NCBI GenBank assembly: GCA_026018925.1
Contig: JAKSZU010000004.1
Location: 38,087,233 to 38,151,232, forward strand
Direction of reading: 5' to 3'
Source: Tupaia tana
Taxonomy: Eukaryota > Chordata > Mammalia > Scandentia > Tupaiidae
Length of the DNA stretch: 64,000 bases
Of this stretch, positions 32,001-37,580 are shown piece after piece. The notes under the pieces are model-generated. The model did no database searches. It saw only the letters and a program-made list of their open reading frames with translations, and was not told the origin of the DNA. Position 1 is the stretch's first letter; every line of letters starts with the position of its first letter. The translations under genes were made by a program, and so were the position numbers.

Positions 32001-34273
32001 GAGCTCTGCTTTAGAAAGATCAGGTGGTTGGGGTGTAAAACAGTTTCTCAAATATAAGGAGAGCCCAAATAGAGTCCAATAAAGAAAGGCTGATGAAGTG
32101 CGAGGGCTTGGACTCAGGAATTGGCAGTGAGTTTGGAAAGGAAAGAAGTTATACCATTGAAGAACAGATAACTGACAGGATGCTGAGAAAGTCAGTGAGA
32201 GGATGAAGTAATTAGTTAACAAAATAGCTAAACAAACAAAAGATTTCTTCAAAAGGTTGTTTCAGATGGGTCTTTATTATTATTATCATTATTATTATTA
32301 TTAGGTTTTTGCTATAGGGTGCATGCGCTCACCAGAAAGAGAGAGAAACAGAGAGACAGAAAGTGAGAAATCACCCCCTAGAAGGGATGACCACGCTGCA
32401 ATCCCTCCTCCTCCATTCTCCTCTTGGGATCTTGGGCATGCACACACACGCACCTGGCATGAGTTTAAGCCACCAGGTCTGAGACTTGAACTGAGATCGA
32501 CTACATGGGAGTCCAGTGACATAGCCATTATGATAACTGCTGGACCCCAGATGGGTCTTTATTAAAAGCAGATCTGACAAGGATATCACCCTGCCTGAAA
32601 CCTTTCAATAGTTGTACCAAAGCTCAGATCCCTTAACATTCTTCAAAAGGTTTGTGATTGTCATTATGTGAACCCGTCCCATTTCCAACACCTCACTTTT
32701 CCAGTCATAAGAAATTACAAGTATGGGGCAGACTGCTGGCATGGTAGTTAAAGTGGCTGGATTCCACATGGAAAACAGCATGGTTCGAGCCCCAGACCAG
32801 GCAGCTTTGGGGACACCCCAGGTGCTTGTGTGCATACCCGAAATCCTGAGAGGAGACTGGGAGAGAGGGAATTGTGGCATGGCCATTTCCCTTGTGAAGT
32901 GCTTTCACGCTTTCCCTCCTCCTCTCTCTCCCTAGGAAGCACACACACCCTATAGCAAAACTAAAAAAATTAAAACAGAAGTTACGGGCCAATAGGTGGG
33001 GCCAGCAGATGGTGTAATGATTACTTCACTGGACTTCCACATGGCCAACCACGGTTCGAGTCCCAGACTCAGTGGCTTGAAAATCAAGCCAGGCGCGTGT
33101 GTATGCATGCCCAAGATCCTGAGAAGAGAAGGGAATGTGGTATGACGATTTTCCTGGGGGGAGGGGGGATGTCTCACTTTTCCTCTTACTGTTTCTGTCT
33201 CTCTCTTTCCAGTGAGCACATGTTCCCTAAGGCAAAAAACCTCTTAAAAAAAAAAAAAAAAAAAGAGAAGAAACCAGTAGGTTCCAGAACATAACAGCTC
33301 TTCCTGCCTATCATCTCCTTCTGCCAAACACTGCACATTTTGTAGGACTCAGCTCCAGTGTCACATCATCACCGTGTGTCCGATTCTAAGGTCTTTGCCT
33401 GTTCCCTAGACAGAGGCAAACTCAGCTGTTCCTTTGCACCTACCCCTGCCTCTGACCTAAAGAAAAAGCAGGTGGAACCGCTTGATCCATGCTGGAAACA
33501 GTTTGGTTGAAGGTGGAACCAGGAAGTGAACCACTGTCATCTGGGGTTGAGAGAGGAGTCCCTGGCTCCTGTCTCTGCCTCTCTGACAATATTAATTACC
33601 TCACAAAGTCAGGGGCCTGCAGGATCCCCTATGAGGCCAAGCAGGCAGCACAGGTTGGGAGGCATCTAGGAACCCTCGGGAAGTGACTCGTTAAGTTCTT
33701 ACACAACAACATGAGCCTCTTCCTCCTCTCTCCTCTCAGGAGAAGACACAGCTGCCCTTGGAAAGGCTCCTGACAGCCTGGTCCACTCCTGAGGAACCCG
33801 AGCCTCTGATCATCAATGAAGTCCTTCATCAAGTGATCCCAGTCTTCAGACATCCCCAATACCCCAGCTTCCCAGAAGGGAGACAAGAGGTCCAAGGTCA
33901 TGAGGAAGACATGGTGTCTAATGTCTCAGATCCATCACCTCGAGGAGCCCTCACGGCTGAGACACGAAAACTAGTGAATCTGTACAAGGTGCTGGGGAGC
34001 AGGAGCCCTGACTCCAAGCCAGCGCACCCAGCGCATCCAGTGACGGTCCTCGCAGTGGACTACCTGCCCACCTACGAGGGCTATCTCCCCTCCAACAGAG
34101 ATGACCTCCCTTCACGTGAGGCTTCTCTCACTGACCCCCCGGAAGAACTGGAGCCTCAGCACATCGCTTTCTCTGTTTTCCCCTCCAGCTCTCTTCACCC
34201 ACTCACCTTCTTCTGTGGTGAGAAACTGACTTTGGATCGGCTAAAGATGGGGTGCGACTCGCTCATGCTCTGA
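5720..34273 (+). CDS. IL12RB2: IL12RB2, 3' half of gene (7 coding exons)
   Basis: Interleukin-12 receptor beta-2, the signalling subunit that pairs with IL12RB1 at the plasma membrane and activates JAK2 and STAT4 in T and NK cells. Exons are 5720-5920, 12965-13063, 13154-13312, 17757-17894, 22607-22697, 26040-26139 and 33740-34273. Joined, they give 439 residues plus a stop with no frame breaks: the last two fibronectin type III domains, one transmembrane helix and a cytoplasmic tail. All introns are GT-AG; domain introns are phase 1, as usual for this receptor class. Human is 862 aa, so the signal peptide, Ig-like domain, cytokine-binding module and WSXWS motif lie left of position 1. The ORF is intact, so this is a functional gene rather than a retrocopy. 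Confidence 0.97.
6295..6540 (+). mobile_element. tRNA SINE, old copy
   Basis: Diverged plus copy (GGGCAGCCTGTGGCTTGGTG start, GGCAAATTAAAAAAG end). Target repeat CATTATGCC / CACTATGCC. Confidence 0.82.
6775..7010 (+). mobile_element. MIR element
   Basis: Classic MIR core: TTGAGTCCCGGCTCTGTGGC, ATTTCCTCATCCGTAAAATG and TACCTACCTCATTGGG, in plus orientation. An ancient mammal-wide SINE. Confidence 0.92.
7336..7825 (-). mobile_element. tRNA SINE, old minus copy split by a young one
   Basis: The left part is 7336-7492 (TGTGCCCGCCAGAAAGAGAC...CCCAGTGTG) and the right part 7756-7825 (GAGTGTTTTTCAAGCCTCTG...GGCCATGTG). It reads across the inserted copy at 7493-7755. Confidence 0.85.
7493..7755 (-). 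mobile_element. tRNA SINE, long form, B-box-variant type, young
   Basis: Full-length, nearly consensus. Target repeat CCAGTGTGTTTT / CCAGAGTGTTTT at 7481-7492 and 7756-7767, inside the older SINE. Confidence 0.94.
8458..8707 (-). mobile_element. tRNA SINE, old minus copy
   Basis: A TTTTGTTTTG tail, then GCTATGGGACACATGC... to CTGGCTGGCCCCC. The GTATG flank is repeated on both sides. Confidence 0.85.
8722..8996 (-). mobile_element. tRNA SINE, minus copy with small internal duplication
   Basis: It runs from GGTTTTAGGTTTTTGCCATA to CCACCTACTGGCCCCC. The anticodon-side segment CATGTGGGAGT occurs twice in succession (about 8935 and 8951). It sits in tandem with the previous SINE. Confidence 0.87.
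9040..9235. other. unassigned AT-rich segment, possibly L1 flank
   Basis: Low-complexity AT-rich DNA before the SINE. No clear family signature; it may extend the L1 relic at 9513-9800. Confidence 0.35.
9236..9512 (+). mobile_element. tRNA SINE with (GT)n expansion
   Basis: GGGGGCCAGCAGGTGGCATA start and an A-rich end. A (GT) run at 9320-9354 replaces the normal GCGTGTGCGTGCGTG segment. Confidence 0.9.
9513..9800 (-). mobile_element. L1 3' region, antisense relic
   Basis: Carries the antisense L1 signature CTGGCTTATTTCACTTAAAA, TTCATCTACCTTGTGTCAGA and TGACAGGATTTTGTTCTTTA. Old and diverged. Confidence 0.75.
10080..10270. mobile_element. L2-like relic
   Basis: CACCTCGGAAACCTTCCCTG and the following text resemble the LINE-2 3' region. 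Weak, eye-level match. Confidence 0.45.
10536..10814 (+). mobile_element. tRNA SINE, long form, canonical B box, near-consensus
   Basis: A 15-bp perfect target repeat AGACCAGAATCAGGG lies at 10521-10535 and 10815-10829. A box TAGTGTAATGG, B box GGTTCGAGTCC, GC hairpin CCCCCCTGGGGGG at about 10696-10708 and an A-rich tail of about 30 nt. One of the youngest copies. Confidence 0.96.
11672..11915 (+). mobile_element. tRNA SINE, old copy
   Basis: Diverged body, but a clear 13-bp target repeat GAAATCTGAGATT at 11659-11671 and 11916-11928. Confidence 0.87.
12391..12664 (+). mobile_element. tRNA SINE, long form, B-box-variant type, young
   Basis: Target repeat TATGGAAAGGAATT / TACGGAAAGGAATT (12376-12389, 12665-12678). 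The B box reads GGTTTGCGTCC. Ends in A18. Confidence 0.95.
12965..13063 (+). CDS. IL12RB2: IL12RB2 exon: second half of penultimate FNIII domain
   Basis: The acceptor is TTCCTTACAG ending at 12964; the donor GTGAGT starts at 13064. It encodes [18 protein letters not shown] and [13 protein letters not shown], nearly identical to human. Length is 99 nt, phase 1 at both ends. The next intron is only 90 bp. Confidence 0.97.
13064..13153 (+). other. IL12RB2: 90-bp IL12RB2 mini-intron
   Basis: GTGAGT donor and CTACTTCTCAG acceptor. Close to the minimum size of mammalian introns and free of repeats. Confidence 0.95.
13154..13312 (+). CDS. IL12RB2: IL12RB2 exon: first half of last FNIII domain
   Basis: 159 nt, phase 1 at both ends. 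It encodes [20 protein letters not shown] and then a [14 protein letters not shown] segment. The FNIII core W and the IYWKERDS strand are conserved with human. The donor is GTATGTGT at 13313. Confidence 0.96.
14287..14575 (+). mobile_element. tRNA SINE with (AAT)n tail
   Basis: GGGAACCAGTAGGTGATG start; the A tail has become (AAT)10 at about 14546-14574. Flanks AATAATAACACTGG / AATAATACACACTGG. Confidence 0.88.
14576..14745. mobile_element. probable L1 3' fragment, antisense
   Basis: TTTGTGCTATTCCATTATCA and ACTGATCTACCATTGATAAA resemble an antisense L1 3' UTR. Short and diverged. Confidence 0.5.
15640..15870 (+). mobile_element. L2-like 3' end, split by a MITE
   Basis: Matches the LINE-2 terminus pattern: AGCATGAGGGCAGAATCATG, then after the MITE CCAGGCACATGGCAGGTACT and TATTTGTTGGGTAA. 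Confidence 0.6.
15731..15800. mobile_element. mariner-like MITE (about 70 bp)
   Basis: TTGGGTCATCAGAAAAGTCA at the left and TGACTTTCCCCATGACCCAA at the right form imperfect terminal inverted repeats. It is inserted in an L2 relic. Confidence 0.9.
16262..16296 (+). repeat. (TG)n microsatellite
   Basis: About 17 TG units in the IL12RB2 intron. Confidence 0.98.
17757..17894 (+). CDS. IL12RB2: IL12RB2 exon: second half of last FNIII domain
   Basis: 138 nt, phase 1 at both ends. It encodes [20 protein letters not shown] followed by [20 protein letters not shown] and REFCLQ. The acceptor is TTCCTTTCAG and the donor GTAAGA. A SINE poly-T tail begins only 38 nt after the donor. Confidence 0.97.
17933..18208 (-). 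mobile_element. tRNA SINE, minus copy next to an exon
   Basis: T25 tail at 17933-17957, body to CCTCCTGGCCCC. Its tail begins 38 nt after the donor of exon 17757-17894. Confidence 0.92.
18302..18880 (+). mobile_element. L2-like relic, split by a SINE
   Basis: TTTCCTCCTCCAGGAAGCAT and, after the SINE, ATGGTGCCCGGCACATGCTA are LINE-2 3' signatures. Confidence 0.6.
18502..18768 (+). mobile_element. tRNA SINE, long form, canonical B box
   Basis: Target repeat AATTCCAAATCCAG at 18488-18501 and 18769-18782. Near full-length, A18 tail. Confidence 0.94.
19215..19470 (-). mobile_element. tRNA SINE, old minus copy
   Basis: GTTTTTAAGGTTTTTGCCAT to GTGGGAGTCCAGCACC, with a small insertion near 19310-19330. 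Lies inside the LTR. Confidence 0.87.
19499..19773 (-). mobile_element. tRNA SINE, minus copy
   Basis: T23 tail, then GGTTTTGCCTTAGGGCACAT to CCATCTGCTGCCCC. Inside the LTR, immediately after the previous SINE. Confidence 0.88.
19799..19965 (-). mobile_element. 7SL-derived (Alu-like) SINE
   Basis: CCTGCCTCGGCCTCCCAGAT, CACTGGGTTTAGGCGCATGC and CATCATGCCTGGCTTTTCAG are the antisense of a 7SL RNA Alu domain. Supports a Euarchontoglires genome. Confidence 0.8.
20069..20340 (-). mobile_element. tRNA SINE, long form, B-box-variant type, young
   Basis: Target repeat AGTAATGATCCTGTTTT / AGCAATGATCCTGTTTT (20052-20068, 20342-20358). (GTTTTT)n-like tail. Inside the LTR. Confidence 0.93.
20520..20650 (-). 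mobile_element. MIR-like relic, antisense
   Basis: TTTTGACAAATGAGGGAACT and AAGTAAGTGGCAGGAGGACA follow the reverse MIR core pattern. Confidence 0.6.
21577..21655. mobile_element. mariner-like MITE (79 bp)
   Basis: TA target, then TTGGGTTGTCGGAAAAGTCA at the left and TGACTTTTCTGATGACCCA at the right, with a TTTTACATAGAAAAACATGG centre. Well-preserved inverted repeats. Confidence 0.92.
21804..22067 (+). mobile_element. tRNA SINE, long form, B-box-variant type, young
   Basis: Target repeat AATGTTACAGTTCT / AATGTTATAGTTCT (21789-21802, 22068-22081). The B box is decayed to GGTTCTCATCC. Confidence 0.94.
22225..22350 (-). mobile_element. MIR-like relic, antisense
   Basis: TGCAGACAAAGAAACCGAGG and AGTGGCAGAGCTAGGATTAG are typical of the reverse MIR/L2 core. 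Confidence 0.6.
22607..22697 (+). CDS. IL12RB2: IL12RB2 exon: transmembrane segment
   Basis: 91 nt. It encodes [20 protein letters not shown] and [11 protein letters not shown]. The hydrophobic stretch from about AYVASS to GIFSV is the single membrane-spanning helix; the RYFRQK that follows is the positively charged stop-transfer side. It matches human [10 protein letters not shown] exactly. The phase changes here (enters phase 1, leaves with AA of the Lys codon). Confidence 0.96.
22840..23160 (+). mobile_element. L1M-type ORF2 end relic
   Basis: CACCTAGCAATTCCTACCTT, ATTGTTCATAAAAGGAAAAT and AAAACAGTATGTACTTTTCA follow the L1 ORF2 end to 3' UTR order. Non-functional. Confidence 0.75.
23578..23731 (+). 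mobile_element. tRNA SINE, short form
   Basis: GGTGCCAGCAGGTGGCATGG head, GGCAGCTTGCTTTCCCACTT junction, TAGTCAAATT and A30 tail. Confidence 0.9.
24020..24270 (-). mobile_element. tRNA SINE, old minus copy
   Basis: Body CAGAAGGCCTGTATGCTTAC to CATGAGGCTGGCCTC. An A19 run follows on the unexpected side (24265-24283). Confidence 0.8.
24559..24822 (+). mobile_element. tRNA SINE, long form, B-box-variant type, young
   Basis: Target repeat AGATTACACCTCTG / AGATTACACCCCTG (24545-24558, 24823-24836). B box GGTTTGTGTCC. Confidence 0.95.
25437..25588 (-). mobile_element. tRNA SINE, short form, minus
   Basis: TTTATTTATT tail, AATTTGATCAGAGAGGGACA, then TGGGACTTGAACTGCGGTCG and CACCTGACAGCCC. Confidence 0.88.
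26040..26139 (+). CDS. IL12RB2: IL12RB2 exon: juxtamembrane Box1 region
   Basis: The acceptor is TTCACTATAG, ending at 26039. The exon completes the Lys codon and reads [20 protein letters not shown] then [13 protein letters not shown]. The IPDPANST core is the proline-rich Box1 region that binds JAK2 in this family. KKY is the counterpart of the first human tail tyrosine (Tyr678). The following intron is phase 0. Confidence 0.95.
26635..26873 (+). mobile_element. tRNA SINE, long form
   Basis: GGGGGCCAGGAGATGCTTAA start, small internal deletions, ends AATCTCTTGTACAAAAAAA. Confidence 0.87.
26877..27063 (+). mobile_element. tRNA SINE, short form, (AAT)n tail
   Basis: GAGGCAAGCAGGTGGCATGG head joined to GGTGGCTTGC. 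The end has both the long-form GCCCTATAGCAAATTT and an (AAT) tail, an intermediate structure. Confidence 0.87.
27070..27312 (-). mobile_element. tRNA SINE, old minus copy
   Basis: TTTGCTAGAGGGAATGTAC to CCGTGCCACTGGCAGGCCC. Confidence 0.82.
27313..27592 (-). mobile_element. tRNA SINE, minus copy with (GA)n expansion
   Basis: TTTTGCCAGAGGATGCATGC, a (GA) run at about 27378-27418, then TTGGGCATGCACACACATGC to ATGCCCCAGGTTGGCC. The run grew from the SINE's own GAGAGA segment. Confidence 0.85.
27860..28056 (+). mobile_element. tRNA SINE, short form
   Basis: GAGCTGGCAGGTGGTGTGGT head, tail of TAACTAACTAAATAAC units then A10. Target repeat AAGATGCT on both sides. Confidence 0.88.
28185..28365 (+). 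mobile_element. MIR element
   Basis: CCCTGCCTCTGCCACTTACT, CTTGGGCAATTTGCCCAACT and GAGGATTAAATAAGACGCAT are clear MIR core signatures. Confidence 0.88.
28486..28506 (+). repeat. (CA)n microsatellite
   Basis: About 10 CA units. Confidence 0.95.
28864..29371 (+). mobile_element. tRNA SINE, short form, split by a long-form SINE
   Basis: GGGGCTAGCAGGTGGCATGG head and (TAAA)n tail, continued after the nested copy at 29344-29371 with A16 and GAAAGAAAGAAAG. Outer target repeat AAAGACCCAAAAAGC / AAAGGCCCAAAAAGC. Confidence 0.88.
29059..29333 (-). mobile_element. tRNA SINE, long form, nested minus copy
   Basis: T26 tail and full body to TGCTGGTCCC. Target repeat AAAACAATTC at 29049-29058 and 29334-29343, inside the short SINE's tail. 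Confidence 0.92.
29420..30190 (+). mobile_element. L1 3' relic with SINE insertion
   Basis: AATGCAGCATTATAAATAGA, CCACACAATAGGATATTATG and a 3'-UTR-like tail with A-runs. Old. Confidence 0.65.
29511..29750 (+). mobile_element. tRNA SINE, old copy
   Basis: GAGGGCTGGCCTGTAGCCTA start, CCCTCTGGCAAGTACC end; diverged. Sits in the L1 relic. Confidence 0.8.
30900..31156 (-). mobile_element. tRNA SINE, old minus copy
   Basis: ATTTGCCATAGGGCACATGT, GGACTTGAACCATGAAGTTA and TCACACCAACCCTT. Confidence 0.82.
31215..31335 (-). mobile_element. MIR-like relic, antisense
   Basis: TTTGACAAATGACAGAACTG AGGCTAAGAGG pattern, then CAGAGTTGGTTCTAGATCCC. Confidence 0.55.
31480..31716 (-). mobile_element. tRNA SINE, very old minus copy
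   Basis: GACAGAGACAGACAAAAGAG, CATGGGCACACGTGTGTGCC and CCTCCCACGTGGCCTTAGCA keep the order of SINE landmarks; heavily diverged. Confidence 0.6.
32280..32547 (-). mobile_element. tRNA SINE, minus copy with (ATT)n tail
   Basis: A perfect 17-bp target repeat CAGATGGGTCTTTATTA at 32263-32279 and 32548-32564. The (TTA/ATT) tail starts inside the repeat. Confidence 0.94.
32725..32978 (+). mobile_element. tRNA SINE, old copy
   Basis: GGGGCAGACTGCTGGCATGG to CCCTATAGCAAAACT. Flanks AGAAATTAC / AGAAGTTAC. Confidence 0.85.
32998..33265 (+). mobile_element. tRNA SINE, long form, canonical B box
   Basis: GGGGCCAGCAGATGGTGTAA start, GGTTCGAGTCC B box, A18 tail. Flanks CCAATAGGTGG / CCAGTAGGTTC. Confidence 0.9.
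33740..34273 (+). CDS. IL12RB2: IL12RB2 last coding exon: cytoplasmic tail
   Basis: 534 nt including TGA at 34271-34273. It starts EEKTQLPL-like ([11 protein letters not shown]), passes [23 protein letters not shown] (counterpart of human Tyr767) and [12 protein letters not shown] (counterpart of the STAT4-docking Tyr800), and ends SLHPLTF...[12 protein letters not shown], as in human. Three tyrosines not in the human tail as I recall it are present: HPQY, VDY and PTY. VDYLPT lies 7 residues before the docking tyrosine and copies its YLP core. Confidence 0.96.
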   Translation, partial: EKTQLPLERLLTAWSTPEEPEPLIINEVLHQVIPVFRHPQYPSFPEGRQEVQGHEEDMVSNVSDPSPRGALTAETRKLVNLYKVLGSRSPDSKPAHPAHPVTVLAVDYLPTYEGYLPSNRDDLPSREASLTDPPEELEPQHIAFSVFPSSSLHPLTFFCGEKLTLDRLKMGCDSLML

Positions 34274-34649
34274 ATGTTGAGGCTCCAAGCCTGGAAAGTC
34301 CATGTGCCCCCTGCCAGCACAGCATACCCCTTCTCCTCAGCCCCTGCTTTGGGGGCCATGTCACTGGGTGCTACCATCAGGTCTGGCAGGACTGAGAAGG
34401 TGGGCATGCCAGCTCTGGGTATGTCTTGGGGATTGAGAGTTGGCCTTCACCCAGATCCCTCATCTGAAGAGGATGTCCTCCATGAGGTGCACCTAGAGAC
34501 TCCAACTTAGGTTTCTGGTAACTTCCTTGGCTATATTGGTTGGGAAGTGAAAAGAGGAGAGTGGAAACCAAAACCTGTACCAGTAATGGCAAAGAGTCCA
34601 GAGGACCGTTCCTGCAACAGCTCTTGATAAAGCACCTGCCAGTAGGCTC

Positions 34650-34735
34650 TAGATTAGTGCTGTCCTGTAGAACATCCTGAGATGATGGGAACGTTCTGCT
34701 CTGTCCTGCACGGTAGCCACTAGTCACATTGGCCC
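34650..34735 (+). mobile_element. MER5-like DNA transposon fragment
   Basis: TAGATTAGTGCTGTCCTGTA, GATGATGGGAACGTTCTGCT and ACGGTAGCCACTAGTCACAT match the non-autonomous hAT family MER5 as I know it. Lies in the IL12RB2 3' UTR or flank. Confidence 0.8.
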
Positions 34736-34962
34736 TCCCAAAGGCATTCCCTTTTCACTCCCTGAGGAGACCTCAGCTGATCCTCAGACAGCTCAGATTG
34801 AGCCTGGAAGATAATTCTCAGGAATTGATTCCACAGCATCAATTCAGAACATAATTCGTGCTTTGCTCCTTTAAAGCTTGCCTCTGGCCGTGGCTGCCTC
34901 TGTTCTTTGACTACAAGCATTTCCAAGCTGATGGGGTTGAGTCTTCATCTAAACCACTAATA

Positions 34963-35034
34963 TTGGGCGGTCTGAAAAGTCATGAGGTATTTTTTCTATG
35001 CAAAAATGCGTTATCATTTTTCCGATGACCCTCT
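34963..35034. mobile_element. mariner-like MITE (72 bp)
   Basis: TA then TTGGGCGGTCTGAAAAGTCA; right end TCATTTTTCCGATGACCC. Central TTTTTTCTATGCAAAAATGC shared with the other copies. Confidence 0.9.
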
Positions 35035-35070
35035 AGTACCCCTCCCAAAAGAACAAAATGAAAAGCTCAA

Positions 35071-35316
35071 GGGGACCAGCAGTTAGCGTAATGGCTATGT
35101 CGCTGGACTCGCACGTAGTCGACCGCGGTTCGCATCCCGGACCCGGTGGCTTAAAACTCAGGCCGGGCGTGCCCAAGATCCGGAGAGGAGAAGGGATTGC
35201 GGCGTGACCATCCCCCCTGGGGGGTGATTTCTCGCTTTCTGTCTCTACGTCTCTCTCTGTCTGGCGAGCGCACGCGCCCTATAGCGAAAAAAAAACCTCT
35301 TCAAAAAAAAAAAAAA
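35071..35316 (+). mobile_element. tRNA SINE, B-box-variant type, sense to IL12RB2
   Basis: GGGGACCAGCAGTTAGCGTA start, B box GGTTCGCATCC, 3' end with A runs. A deletion of about 15 bp has removed GCGTGTGCGTGC. In the IL12RB2 3' flank; target repeat unclear. Confidence 0.9.
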
Positions 35317-35417
35317 GAACCTCTCTTAAACCCCTGTCAAGGCTGGACCCTACCCCTCATCTATCACTGGAGCCAAGACAACTTCTTCACTCTCCTTTGG
35401 ATTTTCATTTAAAGAAG

Positions 35418-35460
35418 TATTTGTTGCAAGTGTGTGTATGTGTGTGTGTGTATATATATA
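35418..35460 (+). repeat. TG/TA-rich simple repeat
   Basis: GTGTGTGTATGTGTGTGTGT then TATATATA. Confidence 0.85.
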
Positions 35461-35644
35461 CTTCTTAAGCCACCAGATTTCAAACTAGAAATGTGTCTAA
35501 ACTATATAAAGTTATCCTCAGCCTTCAATTGACTGGATCTCCCTCAGAGTTCTAGAAACTGAAGTGATGAATATTTGCTCTGCCTGTCTATGTTGAAACC
35601 CTGTATTCATCCTTGCTTTCTGCTACTCCAGACTTAATATTCAA

Positions 35645-36027
35645 GGGGACTTCAAAAAGATCATGGAAAAAAATTAACATACTAGTTTATTTTGGTGCAA
35701 AAATGCTAAAATCCACACACAGCATTTTTATAACACTCATTTTCCATGAACTTTAAAATTTTTTAGAGATTTTTGCTATAGGACACATGTGTCCACCAGA
35801 GACAGAGAGTGAGACAGAGACAGAAAGTGAGAAATCACCCCCCTGGGGGGTGACCATGCCATGATCCCTTCACCTCCATTCTCCTCTCAGGATTTTGGCA
35901 CGTACACACATGCGCCCAGCATGAGTTTCAAGCCTACGAGTCCAGGTCTCGAACCACAGTCAACCATGTGGGAGTCCAGGGACATAGCCATTACACAATC
36001 TGCTGGTCCCATCCATGAACTTTACAA
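35645..36027. mobile_element. second mariner-type relic, split by a SINE
   Basis: Left end GGGGACTTCAAAAAGATCAT; right end, interrupted by a SINE, reads TTTTCCATGAACTTTA + CAAAGCCCC, an imperfect inverted repeat of the left end. Centre TTATTTTGGTGCAAAAATGC. A different family from the TTGGGT MITE. Confidence 0.75.
35765..36011 (-). mobile_element. tRNA SINE, minus copy inside a mariner terminus
   Basis: Body TTTTTGCTATAGGACACATG to ACAATCTGCTGGTCCC; target repeat CCATGAACTTTA on both sides, which is part of the transposon's terminal repeat. Confidence 0.9.
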
Positions 36028-36935
36028 AGCCCCTGCCTATATAATTCTCTCAGGCTTCCTTTGAAAAGCATATGGTCCCTCCTTTACTTTTCTATCTACT
36101 CTGTTTAGCTGTGGTGCAGCACCCCCGTACCACAGTTCCTTGCATTTCACATCAGCTTTCTCTCCGCACCCAGGATGGGATGCCCCTAACTGCCATGGAC
36201 CATGGACCAAGACAGATGTCACCTCTCTGGAAGGAGGCTAACCTGTTGGTAGTGAGAGTTAGACTGCTTTCTTACAATACCGGATTTCTTCCTTCTTGGT
36301 CTCTGATTACTTGTCATCCATCTAGTCACTCTTCCCGTCCCTTCACCTACCTCCCCCCCCACCATGTCCCCAACGCCCAACTCCCCCCACACCCTTTCCT
36401 TAAAGCCTCAGGTGATACTGCAGTCATTTGTCTCCTGAAGGCTGTCTCTAGGGGTGCTGAGACCGTGTCCAGGCTCCCTTAGCATAATTCCCATACACCT
36501 GCTCCCTCTGCTGGGCGGCAGATACCATGCAGGAACTATGGCGATGTTTCCACAGCACTGTGCCTGGCCTACAGTAGGCTAACCAATAAAAAGGAAATTG
36601 TCACTTGCCATCACTTTCATCTTACTCCTTCTGTTCCAGAAGCCAGTCCACCAGTTCCTGCTTTCTTTACTGGGACAATTGAGTTTGCATTTGCTCATCT
36701 TCATTCCCAGCCCCAATCTACCCTAGTTTTCAGTGACAGCACTGCTGTGATATTAACACGTCGGGATGTTTAGTATTTGATCCCATCTTTGGCAGCTTGT
36801 TCTGCCAGTGTCCTCTTTCCAAGAATGACAGAGCATGAGCAACCTTATTCTGCCATGGCCTCGCGTAGTTTCCACAATCCCCCCTTCTCGCCTCTTATCT
36901 CTCACCCCACCCCACAATCAAAACCCTAGATCCAA
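36020..36935. other. intergenic, no gene seen
   Basis: Non-coding by eye. 36515-36600 resembles an L2 terminus (ACTGTGCCTGGCCTACAGTA) and includes AATAAA at 36585-36590. Confidence 0.5.
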
Positions 36936-36949
36936 TTGCTAGGTTGCCC

Positions 36950-37158
36950 AGAACCAGGTGGAGCACTGAACATCCACACAGATAGGCTTTTACTCCACAG
37001 TAAAATTCAATCTGCTCTCCTCCCTCCACCCTATTGGGATTTTAGTTATGTACTTACACACCTGGCATGTCTTTCAAGCTGCTGGGGCCAGGACTTGACT
37101 CACTGGGTCAGCCATGTGGGATCCAGCTCCTTTAACCCCTAGACCAGGGGGCCAGCCC
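36950..37158 (-). mobile_element. tRNA SINE, old minus copy
   Basis: CTATTGGGATTTTAGTTATG, GGCCAGGACTTGACTCACTG and CCCCTAGACCAGGGGGCCAGCC. Confidence 0.75.
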
Positions 37159-37159
37159 C

Positions 37160-37580
37160 CAGAGTTCATTGTTAATAAATTTATGGGAATCCCCACCAAG
37201 TCTCAGGTAGAGACTCTCATGAATTGTTCCTTGAGGGGACCTTTTCTTCCCTAAAAGTCAGAAATCCTATTTCCTGGTCCTCAATCTACTTTATATGGAA
37301 CAGGACAATCAAACCCATATCGAGTTTGTCCCTTGACTGCCTTCTCTTCATCTTGTCCCAATTTTCCAGCTTCCATGAACAGCCTACAGCTGTAACTCAC
37401 CAATGCCCTGAGGCCAGTGAAGACGTCAAGCTAGGCACATTCTGCTATACTCAATTCCCTGTTTGATTCTTGGTTTTTCTCTAGTAGGTTCTGTCCCTGT
37501 CACCTGATGCAGTTGTCACCTGTTTCGATCATCACTGCTCAAGTCCTTCAAAGGCTGTTTGCTCTTCCTAGTGTGTAGGA
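37160..37580. other. intergenic, nothing recognised
   Basis: No ORF of interest and no repeat signature that I can name. Confidence 0.4.

Larger units (their letters stand above)
26140..33739 (+). other. IL12RB2: IL12RB2 intron (7.6 kb)
   Basis: Last intron, phase 0. Densely filled with SINEs (26635-33265). 26140-26630, 30200-30890, 31720-32260 and 33450-33735 show no gene or nameable repeat; 33290-33440 and 32570-32700 look L2-like. Confidence 0.85.
34274..35640 (+). other. IL12RB2: IL12RB2 3' UTR and flank (end not defined)
   Basis: Sequence after the stop is non-coding. I see no AATAAA or ATTAAA from 34274 to about 35640; only a GATAAA variant at about 34625. The stretch contains a MER5-like piece, a mariner MITE and a young sense-oriented SINE, all listed separately, so the UTR of this lineage may be repeat-modified. 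The first clear AATAAA downstream is at 36585-36590, but that lies in an L2-like relic. Confidence 0.5.

Noticed and set aside
31628-32252. Overlapping minus-strand ORFs up to 153 codons in an IL12RB2 intron
   Set aside because: No recognisable domain, no splice or promoter context and ordinary intron composition.
36072-36482. 136-codon + strand ORF in the intergenic part
   Set aside because: No family resemblance; low-complexity Pro/Ser/His stretches from CT-rich DNA.
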